A stretch of DNA of 64,000 bases from Vibrio chagasii (GTDB lineage: Bacteria; Pseudomonadota; Gammaproteobacteria; Enterobacterales; Vibrionaceae), in the NCBI RefSeq assembly GCF_002954585.1, contig NZ_MSCI01000001.1:1674001-1738000 (forward strand), given 5' to 3'. A program made the translations under genes and the position numbers. Positions 39,496-47,358 of the stretch are shown here, one piece after another; position 1 is the first letter of the stretch, and each line of letters opens with the position of its first letter. The notes under the pieces were generated by a model. The model made no database searches and was not told where the DNA came from. It saw only the letters and a program-made list of their open reading frames with translations.

Positions 39496-39897
39496 CTAAC
39501 GAACGTAGTTCGCATCAACGCTGACATACCAGTGTTGAAACTTACCGTCAGATTTTTCAATCCACAAATCGTTGGTGTAGCTCTCTATCTTGCCGTTTAC
39601 CGTTAACTTGAATGTGTTCTCATCAAAGTCGCCAAGCTTCACAAACTGATCGGTTGTGACTAGGAATGGGTCCATGTCGTCAACGCCAACTACATCTGAA
39701 ATCACATAGTAGTGGTAAGTAAATGGCTTGCTCGCATCATTTGGATTACTGCGGTACGCCACAAGCTTGAACGGTTCCGTCAGTGGGACATCGAGAGTTT
39801 GCTTGTCTATGGTCGCGGGGATTGAAATAAACAACCAAGCCGTGAATAGACCGCAAGCTAAAATCATCAGTAGAAAAAGAGTCTTAATTGCTTTCAT
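39496..39897 (-). CDS. Hypothetical protein with N-terminal membrane anchor
   Basis: A 133-residue protein I do not recognise. Residues 5-27 (TLFLLMILACGLFTAWLFIS) form a hydrophobic segment that could be a signal peptide or a single membrane anchor; the remainder is polar, with several aromatic residues, and likely a small extracytoplasmic beta-rich domain. It has no cysteine outside the N-terminal segment and no evident catalytic motif. It stands alone between the cluster terminator and an SMR gene on the same strand 175 bp away. Confidence 0.7.
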   Translation of the reverse strand: MKAIKTLFLLMILACGLFTAWLFISIPATIDKQTLDVPLTEPFKLVAYRSNPNDASKPFTYHYYVISDVVGVDDMDPFLVTTDQFVKLGDFDENTFKLTVNGKIESYTNDLWIEKSDGKFQHWYVSVDANYVR

Positions 39898-40071
39898 GGC
39901 AACCTTTAAAATAGGTAATGTTGAAGGTGCTATGGTAACAGGTTTGATTTGTTGATTGTAAGAGTATGAATAAGTGAAGGCGACACCACTCTGTTAGGAA
40001 ATTTGAACAAATTGACGCACTGTTCATAACTTAGGTTTCAGACGCTTTCTATCTAAAAGCGCCTGGGTAAA

Positions 40072-40404
40072 TTAGTGCGCGTGGCCTTGTGATAGGTTGA
40101 TCAACATGACCCCTGCGGCAACAAACCCCATGCCAATCCAAACTTTTGTGTCTAGGTGTTGGCTGTATACGAAGCTCGAGATTAAGCTCACCGTCAAAAT
40201 TGCTAATCCAGCCCATAAAGAGTGCACCACACCAACTGGCATCTCTTTCATGGCTTGGCTTAAGAATAAAAATGCCGCCAAGTGGCCTGAGATAACCAGT
40301 AAAGCTGGGACTGGTTTAGATAAACTCAATCCATCGGTGGCTTTAAGTGCAACGTGAGAAAGTGCTTCAGCCATTACGCCCATCATCAAGAAAAACCAGC
40401 TCAT
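40072..40404 (-). CDS. Small multidrug resistance (SMR) family transporter
   Basis: Start placed at the ATG at 40402-40404 (MSWFFLMMGV) because AAAGG lies 7 nt upstream and the resulting 110 residues match the family length; the frame continues to 40446. Four membrane helices are visible. Glu13 in helix 1 (MAEALSHVALK) corresponds to the proton- and substrate-coupling Glu14 of EmrE, and a conserved Trp follows in SLWAGL. SMR proteins act as antiparallel dimers exporting cationic compounds, guanidinium or polyamines; the substrate is not predictable here. It lies downstream of the formaldehyde genes on the same strand, but a terminator separates them. Confidence 0.85.
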   Translation of the reverse strand: MSWFFLMMGVMAEALSHVALKATDGLSLSKPVPALLVISGHLAAFLFLSQAMKEMPVGVVHSLWAGLAILTVSLISSFVYSQHLDTKVWIGMGFVAAGVMLINLSQGHAH

Positions 40405-40501
40405 ATTCGTACCTTTATCTTTGTATTGTTTGTGTTGGTATAGCAAGAGTGTTTGAAAGTGGTAATTGGTGCTAATCGCGGATTAGCTCATATTGCAGGC
40501 A

Positions 40502-40541
40502 CAAAAAAGCCCGCACCTCACGCTTTTGCAAGGTGCGGGCT
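40502..40541 (-). terminator. Intrinsic terminator of the formaldehyde operon
   Basis: Read on the minus strand, an 11-bp perfect stem AGCCCGCACCT / AGGTGCGGGCT (arms at 40531-40541 and 40508-40518) with a 12-nt loop is followed by TTTTTT (complement of 40503-40508). Confidence 0.92.
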
Positions 40542-40553
40542 AAATAGGTGTGA

Positions 40554-41393
40554 CTACTTGTTTAGGTAAGCTGCGTGGAACTCAATGTGCTCATCAATAA
40601 AGCTAGAGATGAAGTAGTAGCTGTGGTCGTAACCAGGCTGCATACGTAGCTCTAAATCAGCATTGTTTACTTTCGCGGCTTCAACTAACTGTTCAGGTTT
40701 TAGTTGTTCAATTAGGAAGTTGTCCGCTTCGCCTTGGTCAACTAACATTGGCAGCTTAGTGCCTTTCGTTTTTAGAAGCTCAGAGGCGTCGTACTGTTTC
40801 CACTCTTCAATATCTAAGCCTAGATATTGGTTAAATGCTTTTTGGCCCCAAGGACATTGCATTGGGTTACTGATTGGGCTGAATGCCGAGATAGAACGGT
40901 AGCTATCTTCGTTCTTGATGCCAATCGTAAGGGCACCGTGTCCGCCCATGCTGTGACCAGAAATTGATTTCACTGATGTCACAGGGAAGAAAGACTCAAT
41001 CAGTGCTGGAAGCTCTGTTACCACGTAATCGTACATGTGGTAATGGCTGTCCCATGGCGCTTGAGTGGCATTCACGTAGAAGCCAGCACCTTGGCCTAAG
41101 TCGTAGCTTTCATTGTCAGCAACGTTCTCACCACGTGGGCTTGTATCTGGTGCAACAATAGCGATGCCTTGCTCAGCTGCAGCTCTAAATGCGCCGGCTT
41201 TTTGCATGAAGTTTTCATCGGTACAGGTTAGGCCTGATAACCAATACAAAACAGGAACTGGGTTTTCTTTGCTTGCATTTGGTGGCAAGAAAATCGCGAA
41301 ACGCATATCGCAGTCAAGCGTTGCAGAAAAGTGGGTGTATTGTTTGTGCCAACCACCAGCAACCTTTGCTTGGCTAATGTTTTCGATTGTCAT
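40554..41393 (-). CDS. fghA: S-formylglutathione hydrolase
   Basis: A 279-residue esterase-D family alpha/beta hydrolase with the nucleophile elbow SGHSMGGHGAL near residue 145-150 and the family's LYWLSGLTCTDENFMQKAGA and APDTSPRGE stretches. It hydrolyses S-formylglutathione to formate and glutathione, the second step of glutathione-dependent formaldehyde detoxification. The gene for the first step lies 167 bp upstream on the same strand, so the two probably form one operon, with two hairpins in the spacer. A strong terminator follows. Confidence 0.93.
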   Translation of the reverse strand: MTIENISQAKVAGGWHKQYTHFSATLDCDMRFAIFLPPNASKENPVPVLYWLSGLTCTDENFMQKAGAFRAAAEQGIAIVAPDTSPRGENVADNESYDLGQGAGFYVNATQAPWDSHYHMYDYVVTELPALIESFFPVTSVKSISGHSMGGHGALTIGIKNEDSYRSISAFSPISNPMQCPWGQKAFNQYLGLDIEEWKQYDASELLKTKGTKLPMLVDQGEADNFLIEQLKPEQLVEAAKVNNADLELRMQPGYDHSYYFISSFIDEHIEFHAAYLNK

Positions 41394-41462
41394 TTATTGT
41401 GCTCCGTTAGGTTGATGGTTTCGGAATTAATGTATTTGATTTTCTATAGCTTAAGCTAGAGG

Positions 41463-41553
41463 TTCACCACCCACCGGGCAGGAGGTGGTGAAGACAGTTT
41501 CGCTCTGATTTTTAAGTCAGAACTGTGGTCTCGACACCTAAGTGCCGAGACCA
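41463..41553 (-). repeat. Two palindromic hairpins between frmA and fghA
   Basis: TTCACCACC (41463-41471) / GGTGGTGAA (41484-41492) and TGGTCTCG (41526-41533) / CGAGACCA (41546-41553, with an inner CAC/GTG pairing) form two stable hairpins in the spacer. Neither carries a clear T-run in the direction of transcription, so they are more likely mRNA stability or processing elements than terminators. Confidence 0.6.
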
Positions 41554-41560
41554 AGGAGAA

Positions 41561-42721
<1,161 letters not shown>

Positions 42722-42862
42722 TTATATGTCAGTACAGCGGATAACTTTGCAATTAAGTTCAACTCGTTAAGCGTAGTCGAGCTTAATTGTTTCCGCTCTC
42801 TCGTTTTGTTGGAGCCAGTATATGCTTGGTCACAGGTTTTGATAATCCCCTCAAATAGAAAA

Positions 42863-42888
42863 TGATTATTACCCATTTGTAATAATCA
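42863..42888. promoter_or_regulatory. Perfect dyad in the frmA / SMR divergent region
   Basis: TGATTATTAC (42863-42872) and GTAATAATCA (42879-42888) are perfect 10-bp inverted arms with a 6-bp spacer. The 324-bp divergent region 42710-43033 has no gene. The dyad is the clearest candidate operator for frmA, the SMR gene, or both; the binding protein is unknown. Confidence 0.5.
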
Positions 42889-43033
42889 ATGGAGTTTGAA
42901 GGGGGAGAGTGAAAGGAAATGTGTTGCTAAGAGAATCTATCGAGACGCTAAATAGTAACTAAGTAGAAGGGACATTTACTGGAAATAAATAGAGCATAAG
43001 CTTGCCGCCTATTTTCTAGTTGTAGGTTTGAAC

Positions 43034-43378
43034 ATGCTTTTTTCTCTTCCACCTCCTGTAATACTATCACTCGCCATCGTGCTTGAAGTTGTTGCCACTT
43101 CTCTATTACCTAAAACGCAGCAGTTTACTTCTTTGCCCGCGAGTGCCGCGGTATTGGCTGGCTACGGCTGTGCTTTCTACCTGTTGTCTTTAACAGTGCA
43201 AACCATCTCTTTGGGTGTGGCGTATGCGATTTGGTGTGGGGCAGGGATCGTGTTAGTCGCAGCACTGTCTTGGCTGGTCTACGGGCAAAAGCTCGATATC
43301 TACGCAATCATCGGCATCGCTTTGATTTTGGCTGGCGTGGTGATTATCAACCTGTTTTCGAGTTCGGTGAGTCATTAG
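43034..43378 (+). CDS. SMR-family multidrug efflux protein, EmrE-like
   Basis: Start at the ATG at 43034; a TTG at 43028 is a weaker option. The 114-residue protein has four membrane helices, with Glu18 in helix 1 (LAIVLEVVATSLLPKTQQF) matching the essential EmrE Glu14, followed by VAYAIWCGAG with the conserved Tyr/Trp of helix 3. It is probably a proton-driven exporter of cationic compounds. It is divergent from frmA and less than 4 kb from a second SMR gene on the other strand. The two are clearly different in sequence, so they are not a recent duplication. Confidence 0.87.
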   Translation: MLFSLPPPVILSLAIVLEVVATSLLPKTQQFTSLPASAAVLAGYGCAFYLLSLTVQTISLGVAYAIWCGAGIVLVAALSWLVYGQKLDIYAIIGIALILAGVVIINLFSSSVSH

Positions 43379-43622
43379 TGGCTAGATTGTTCTTGCCCCA
43401 AAATGTGTTTAGAACGTATGAATTTAGCATGAGAACTATTGTGGCAACAGCTTGCTGGCAAATCGTCTAACACTTATTCGTGCATCTGGCTGGAACATAT
43501 TTTGCCGATCAATTCATGCTATACAGAAAAATCTGTATTTAGTGATGTAGGTAAGGAACTGTAGAACTTAAAGTATTGTTATTCATAGCAAAACAGATGT
43601 ATGGTTTTCGTCATCAAGATAC

Positions 43623-43666
43623 TAGACAGAATAATTCTATATTTAAGTACAGAATTATTCTGTCTA
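43623..43666. repeat. Perfect 16-bp inverted repeat before the DUF4336 gene
   Basis: TAGACAGAATAATTCT (43623-43638) and AGAATTATTCTGTCTA (43651-43666) are exact reverse complements with a 12-bp spacer. The element ends 17 bp before the TTG start of the next gene. It is too regular for a normal integron attC stem, which has mismatches and extrahelical bases, and no T-run follows. The rest of the 305-bp gap 43379-43683 shows nothing recognisable. Confidence 0.75.
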
Positions 43667-43683
43667 ATATAGCTGTTATGTGA

Positions 43684-44382
43684 TTGGGGGTTAAAATCGA
43701 AAAATTAGCGCACGAGATATGGATATTCGACGGTAGCTCAGTTCAGTTTCTAGGGTTACCTTTTTCTACTCGAATGACGATTGTTCGGCTATCTAGTGGT
43801 GAGCTTTGGGTTCACAGCCCAATCAAGTTATCAGAAGCAATTATTGCTCAGATTAGCAGCTTAGGTGAAGTAAGGTATTTGATAGCACCAAATCACTTAC
43901 ATCATCTATTTTTACCTGATTGGCTAGCGGTTTATCCCAAAGCCGAAGTTTTTGGCACTAATGAAGTTATAGCAAAGCGTGGTGATCTATCTTTTAATGG
44001 TTCTTTGAACCATAAGCAAAGTTGGGCATGGGGAGCAGACATCGATCAAGTGTTATTTTCGGGTTCCCCCTTGATGGAAGAATGTGTTTTTTTCCATAAA
44101 AGTTCAGGTGTCCTTATCGTCACAGACTTGGTTGAAAACTTTTCCGGAAACGATTTCAATTATTGGCAAAGAGTTGTAGCGAAAGGTGTTGGTATTCTCG
44201 CTCCTAACGGAAAAATGCCTTTAGATTGGCGTCTAAGTTTTATGTTCGGTAAATCGGATGCTAGCCGACACCTTGATAGCTTGTTGTCTTGGAAACCTCA
44301 AATTTTAGTCATGTCCCATGGCGAAATTGTCAAAGAAAATGCAGATAAGTTCTTAGAGCGTGCATTCAAATGGCTTATATGA
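43684..44382 (+). CDS. DUF4336-type metallo-beta-lactamase-fold protein
   Basis: A 232-residue protein with the DUF4336 pattern: IWIFDGSSVQFLGLPFSTRM, ELWVHSPIKL, a metal-site-like NHLHHLFLPDW and VMSHGEIV near the end. This family is related to metallo-beta-lactamase folds; its reaction is unknown. The only in-frame start is TTG at 43684, directly after an ATG-TGA pair at 43678-43683, and there is no clear ribosome-binding site, so translation may be poor or the start may have been altered. The preceding TGTTATGT and the attC-like sequence 20 bp after the stop suggest it entered as an integron cassette. Confidence 0.75.
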   Translation: MGVKIEKLAHEIWIFDGSSVQFLGLPFSTRMTIVRLSSGELWVHSPIKLSEAIIAQISSLGEVRYLIAPNHLHHLFLPDWLAVYPKAEVFGTNEVIAKRGDLSFNGSLNHKQSWAWGADIDQVLFSGSPLMEECVFFHKSSGVLIVTDLVENFSGNDFNYWQRVVAKGVGILAPNGKMPLDWRLSFMFGKSDASRHLDSLLSWKPQILVMSHGEIVKENADKFLERAFKWLI

Positions 44383-44402
44383 GCAAGTGGCAAAAAATCA
44401 CA

Positions 44403-44455
44403 TAACAAAGCATTTAAGATGGATTCTGTTGTTCACCCCTTAATTGGGCGTTGAT
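44403..44455 (+). repeat. Integron attC-like recombination site (short form)
   Basis: TAACAAAGCATTTAAGATGG at the left and the right end CACCCCTTAATTGGGCGTT are imperfectly complementary (AAC...TTAAG with CTTAA...GTT), as in attC sites; the left end matches the common vibrio superintegron repeat start. At about 53 bp it is much shorter than the usual 120-bp vibrio repeat, so the middle may be deleted. An IS110-family element begins exactly after its GTT box. No integrase gene is in the window. Confidence 0.6.
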
Positions 44456-44755
44456 ATGACCCCCACTGTCAATTAAAAACGTAGAAGTTTCTGCTCCCTC
44501 ATTTCAGAGCCTTTGTTCATTTTGGGATAGTGTTAGCGCATAGATGAAGCGAGTAATGTCGTCGGTTCTCATGCTGATATACGTGGATTGCTCATCGTTT
44601 GATGAGTAGAGCCTACCTTACTTGTTCCGTCGTAGCACCTGTCTTCAGTCTATGCTCGTGGTTCAATACAGCCGAAGCTATATTGCCGTCCTAACGCCGT
44701 CGGTGTTTATGCCACTCCCGATGCTTTATCCAATGCGATAACACTAATTCTGTCT

Positions 44756-45910
44756 TCATGCCGGTAAACGAGCGATTCGAGTTCTAGGATCTACGTCGCT
44801 AATGACAACTTCACGCGCAATGGCCCAGATGTAAGCGATCATCTCTCTTGCGATGGCGACCACAACGACATTTCGGTGTTTACCTTTTTGTAGTAGTCGT
44901 TGGTAACGACGACATAACCTTTGCTGGGCTTGCCAAGCGATATCAACTATCTCTTTAGGCAGCCCTTCTTGCCTTAGTTGCAGCTCTACAGATATGTTCG
45001 CTTTATGCTTATAGGTGTGTGCGCCTTCAACGAGTAACCGTCTGGCTCGACTGTTGCCACACTTTGTTAAGCTGCCACGACGAGTTTTACCTCCACTGGA
45101 GTTTTCTGTTGGAACAAGCCCAAGGTAAGCCATAAGCTTTCTTGGATGGTGGAACCGCCGTAAGTCACCCAGCTCAGCTATTGTGCCAAGAGCTACGAGT
45201 AACCTAACACCCCGCATAGCTTGAATGGCTTTCACAACAGGATAGTATCGCCAGTTTTTGACCTGATGGAGCAGTTCATTATCGAGTCGTTGCAGCCGCT
45301 GTATCCGCTCATTGATTGTAATGATCATCTCTTGCAAGACGATTTGTTGACTATGGTGAGGAAGAATGAGGTCGGTCAGCCACCGTAGATGCTTTTTAGA
45401 CCAGTTATCATTCACCGTCGCTTGGATATTATTGCGAAGAAGAAAGCCTTTGAGTTGGAACTTTGCGTCTTTGAGATCTTTCATTGCCGTTTCTCTGGCA
45501 CGCGAGAGATCTCGAATAGCTTCATCTTCGGCTTCTGGTACATAGATGGGTGTAAGCTCTTCGGCTTTTAACAGCTTGGTGAGCTTTGCTGCGTCTCGTT
45601 TGTCAGTTTTAACTCTATCGCCTGGCTTCTTAGGTATAAGTGATGGAGCGACGACATAGCAGCAGTGTCCAAGGCTCGTAATCAGGCGATAAGTCCAGTA
45701 ACCACATGGTCCTGCTTCATAGACAAAGTGCAGAGTGGCTTTTGGATACTTGGATTGCAGTTGTCTGGCCAATTTAATAAGCGCGGACTTGTTAGATTTA
45801 ATACGGCCAAGGTGTTGTGGGTTTGCCCTTCGATGTTCTTGTAAAACAGCGACTTGAATAAATGACTTATGCGTATCTAAGCCAATGAAAATTATGCTAT
45901 CTTTACTCAT
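44756..45910 (-). CDS. IS110-family transposase (element A)
   Basis: A 384-residue DEDD-type recombinase starting at the ATG at 45908-45910, with GGAGG directly upstream; the upstream TTG at 45922 only adds codons that overlap that GGAGG. N-terminal RuvC-like motif IFIGLDTHKSFIQVAVL, then KTDKRDAAKL, and a C-terminal Transposase_20 region with NSSGGKTRRG supplying the catalytic serine. Intact, with no frameshift. Its ribosome-binding site and start codon sit in one arm of a perfect 12-bp inverted repeat. Confidence 0.92.
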   Translation of the reverse strand: MSKDSIIFIGLDTHKSFIQVAVLQEHRRANPQHLGRIKSNKSALIKLARQLQSKYPKATLHFVYEAGPCGYWTYRLITSLGHCCYVVAPSLIPKKPGDRVKTDKRDAAKLTKLLKAEELTPIYVPEAEDEAIRDLSRARETAMKDLKDAKFQLKGFLLRNNIQATVNDNWSKKHLRWLTDLILPHHSQQIVLQEMIITINERIQRLQRLDNELLHQVKNWRYYPVVKAIQAMRGVRLLVALGTIAELGDLRRFHHPRKLMAYLGLVPTENSSGGKTRRGSLTKCGNSRARRLLVEGAHTYKHKANISVELQLRQEGLPKEIVDIAWQAQQRLCRRYQRLLQKGKHRNVVVVAIAREMIAYIWAIAREVVISDVDPRTRIARLPA

Positions 45911-45989
45911 GCTAGCCTCCAAATTTAGTTGTTTGACGCACTAATTATGGCTCTGGCTTAAAGCTAACCCACGATATTGGAGGCTAGCA
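45910..45989 (-). promoter_or_regulatory. Inverted repeat masking the transposase start
   Basis: TGCTAGCCTCCA (45910-45921) and TGGAGGCTAGCA (45978-45989) are perfect 12-bp inverted arms. In a minus-strand transcript entering from outside the element, the arm containing GGAGG and the first base of the ATG would be paired and translation blocked. A transcript starting between the arms would escape. This is the fold-back protection known for other insertion sequences such as IS10 and IS50. Confidence 0.6.
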
Positions 45990-46042
45990 CCTTTCGTGGG
46001 GGTCATTATGTCTAGGCTACAAAATTAATATAAGGACAAATA

Positions 46043-46828
46043 ATGGATTATTTGAGTATAAATAAAGAAGCATGGGATAAAAGAACCAAGGTACACGTTG
46101 AATCGGAGTTCTATGATGTTGCATCATTTAAGTGTGGTAGATGTTCGCTAAATCCAATCGAACTAAAACAAGTAGGGAATGTTCAAGGAAAGTCTCTATT
46201 GCACCTACAGTGTCATTTTGGTCAAGATACCTTGTCTTGGGCTCGCTTAGGTGCAGAGGTCACAGGTGTAGATTTATCTGCTAATGCAATCAAGCATGCT
46301 AATTCACTGAAGCAGGCTTTGGATTTAAAAGCGGATTTTATTGAAAGTGATGTGGTTCAATTTGGTCATGAAAATAAACAACAATTCGATATCGTATTTA
46401 CTTCATACGGTGTGTTGTGTTGGCTACCCAACTTAGTTGATTGGGCGCAGACTATTGCCAAGTCACTAAAAGTCGGCGGGGAGTTTCACCTAGTTGAGTT
46501 CCATACATTTAATGACCTGCTATCTGGCTACCCGTATTTTCCGGATAGCAGGCCTGACGTTGAAGAGGAAGGCACTTATACAGAAAACTGTGATGGTACA
46601 AAAACAACTACGGTTACTTGGTCTCATCCAATAAGTGAGGTTATAAACGCCTTAATCGACGCAGGTTTAAAGATTGAGTCTTTCTCTGAGCATCCATATA
46701 GCCCATATAATTGTTTTGATGGTTTGGAGTCAGTACCAAACTTGGGATATCAAATGTTGTATAAAGGTCAACAGATTCCTTTGTTATATTCAATCAAAGC
46801 GCGAAAAGTCGCCTACAAGGCGTTATAG
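46043..46828 (+). CDS. Class I SAM-dependent methyltransferase
   Basis: A 261-residue protein with a standard SAM-binding core: motif I LLHLQCHFGQDTLSWARLG (about residues 54-72), VTGVDLSANAIKHA, FDIVFTSYGVLCW and the post-core LKVGGEFHLVEFH. The substrate is unknown. The start ATG has AAGGA upstream. It is followed 14 bp later by a GNAT gene, and the pair is bounded on both sides by insertion sequences. It probably belongs to the same imported cassette material as the DUF4336 gene. Confidence 0.88.
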   Translation: MDYLSINKEAWDKRTKVHVESEFYDVASFKCGRCSLNPIELKQVGNVQGKSLLHLQCHFGQDTLSWARLGAEVTGVDLSANAIKHANSLKQALDLKADFIESDVVQFGHENKQQFDIVFTSYGVLCWLPNLVDWAQTIAKSLKVGGEFHLVEFHTFNDLLSGYPYFPDSRPDVEEEGTYTENCDGTKTTTVTWSHPISEVINALIDAGLKIESFSEHPYSPYNCFDGLESVPNLGYQMLYKGQQIPLLYSIKARKVAYKAL

Positions 46829-46842
46829 GAATAAAGGTGGTT

Positions 46843-47349
46843 ATGATAAAAACAGAGAATTTACTTCTTAGTCCCGTTAGTCATGGAGACTTAGATATTT
46901 ATTCTAAAATATTGAGCTCTGATGAATTAACAAAATTCTTGCCTAAAGGTCAGGCGTATACTGATGCAGAGATTCAGCAGCATGTAGAAAACCGAATTGA
47001 ACATTGGAATCACGGATTTGGGTCTTATGTGATAAGCCTTAAAAGTGAGCCCAAAACTAAAATAGGCTATGTTGGGGTTGAGCACTGTGAAAATCCAGAG
47101 TTCAGCGATATCAGATACGCGTTGGTGTCAGGTTATCAAGGGCGAGGATATGTTTTTGAGGCTGCAAAAGCTGCCTTAGAGCAAACATTTCGTGCCAATA
47201 AGCACTCAAAAATTTATGGTGTAGCTTTGAAAGAAAATTTACCGTCATTAGCGATCATAAAAAAACTAGGTATGATCCTTGAGCCAGAAGTTAAGCTTTA
47301 TGGTGATGTTGATGGTCTTGAAATATATGCGATAGAAAAATTCATATAA
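46843..47349 (+). CDS. GNAT-family N-acetyltransferase, RimJ/RimL-like
   Basis: Start at the ATG at 46843 with AAAGG 5 nt before it; the frame also has a GTG at 46837. The 168-residue protein has the GNAT layout of RimJ/RimL-type enzymes: MIKTENLLLSPVSHGDLDIY at the start, the acetyl-CoA loop YQGRGYVFEAAKAALE and the later ENLPSLAIIKKLGM. The acceptor, possibly a protein N-terminus or a small amine, is unknown. It ends 9 bp before the left end of the second insertion sequence. The TAACAAG straight after the stop could be the start of a cassette recombination site. Confidence 0.87.
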   Translation: MIKTENLLLSPVSHGDLDIYSKILSSDELTKFLPKGQAYTDAEIQQHVENRIEHWNHGFGSYVISLKSEPKTKIGYVGVEHCENPEFSDIRYALVSGYQGRGYVFEAAKAALEQTFRANKHSKIYGVALKENLPSLAIIKKLGMILEPEVKLYGDVDGLEIYAIEKFI

Positions 47350-47358
47350 CAAGATGAT

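Larger units (their letters stand above)
44456..46006 (-). mobile_element. IS110-family (IS1111-like) insertion sequence, element A
   Basis: The ends are defined by an 11-bp inverted repeat ATGACCCCCAC (44456-44466) / GTGGGGGTCAT (45996-46006). One transposase gene is on the minus strand, with 96 bp before its start codon and about 299 bp of noncoding sequence after its stop. A long noncoding 3' end and subterminal repeats fit the IS1111 subgroup. The left end abuts the attC-like site; rejoining the flanks gives GGGCGTTATGTC, a plausible intact cassette junction. No target duplication longer than 1-2 bp is seen, as expected for the family. Confidence 0.8.

Noticed and set aside
43623..43666. 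Reading the inverted repeat as an integron attC or a terminator
   Set aside because: Arms are perfectly complementary, without the extrahelical bases of attC, and no T-run follows.
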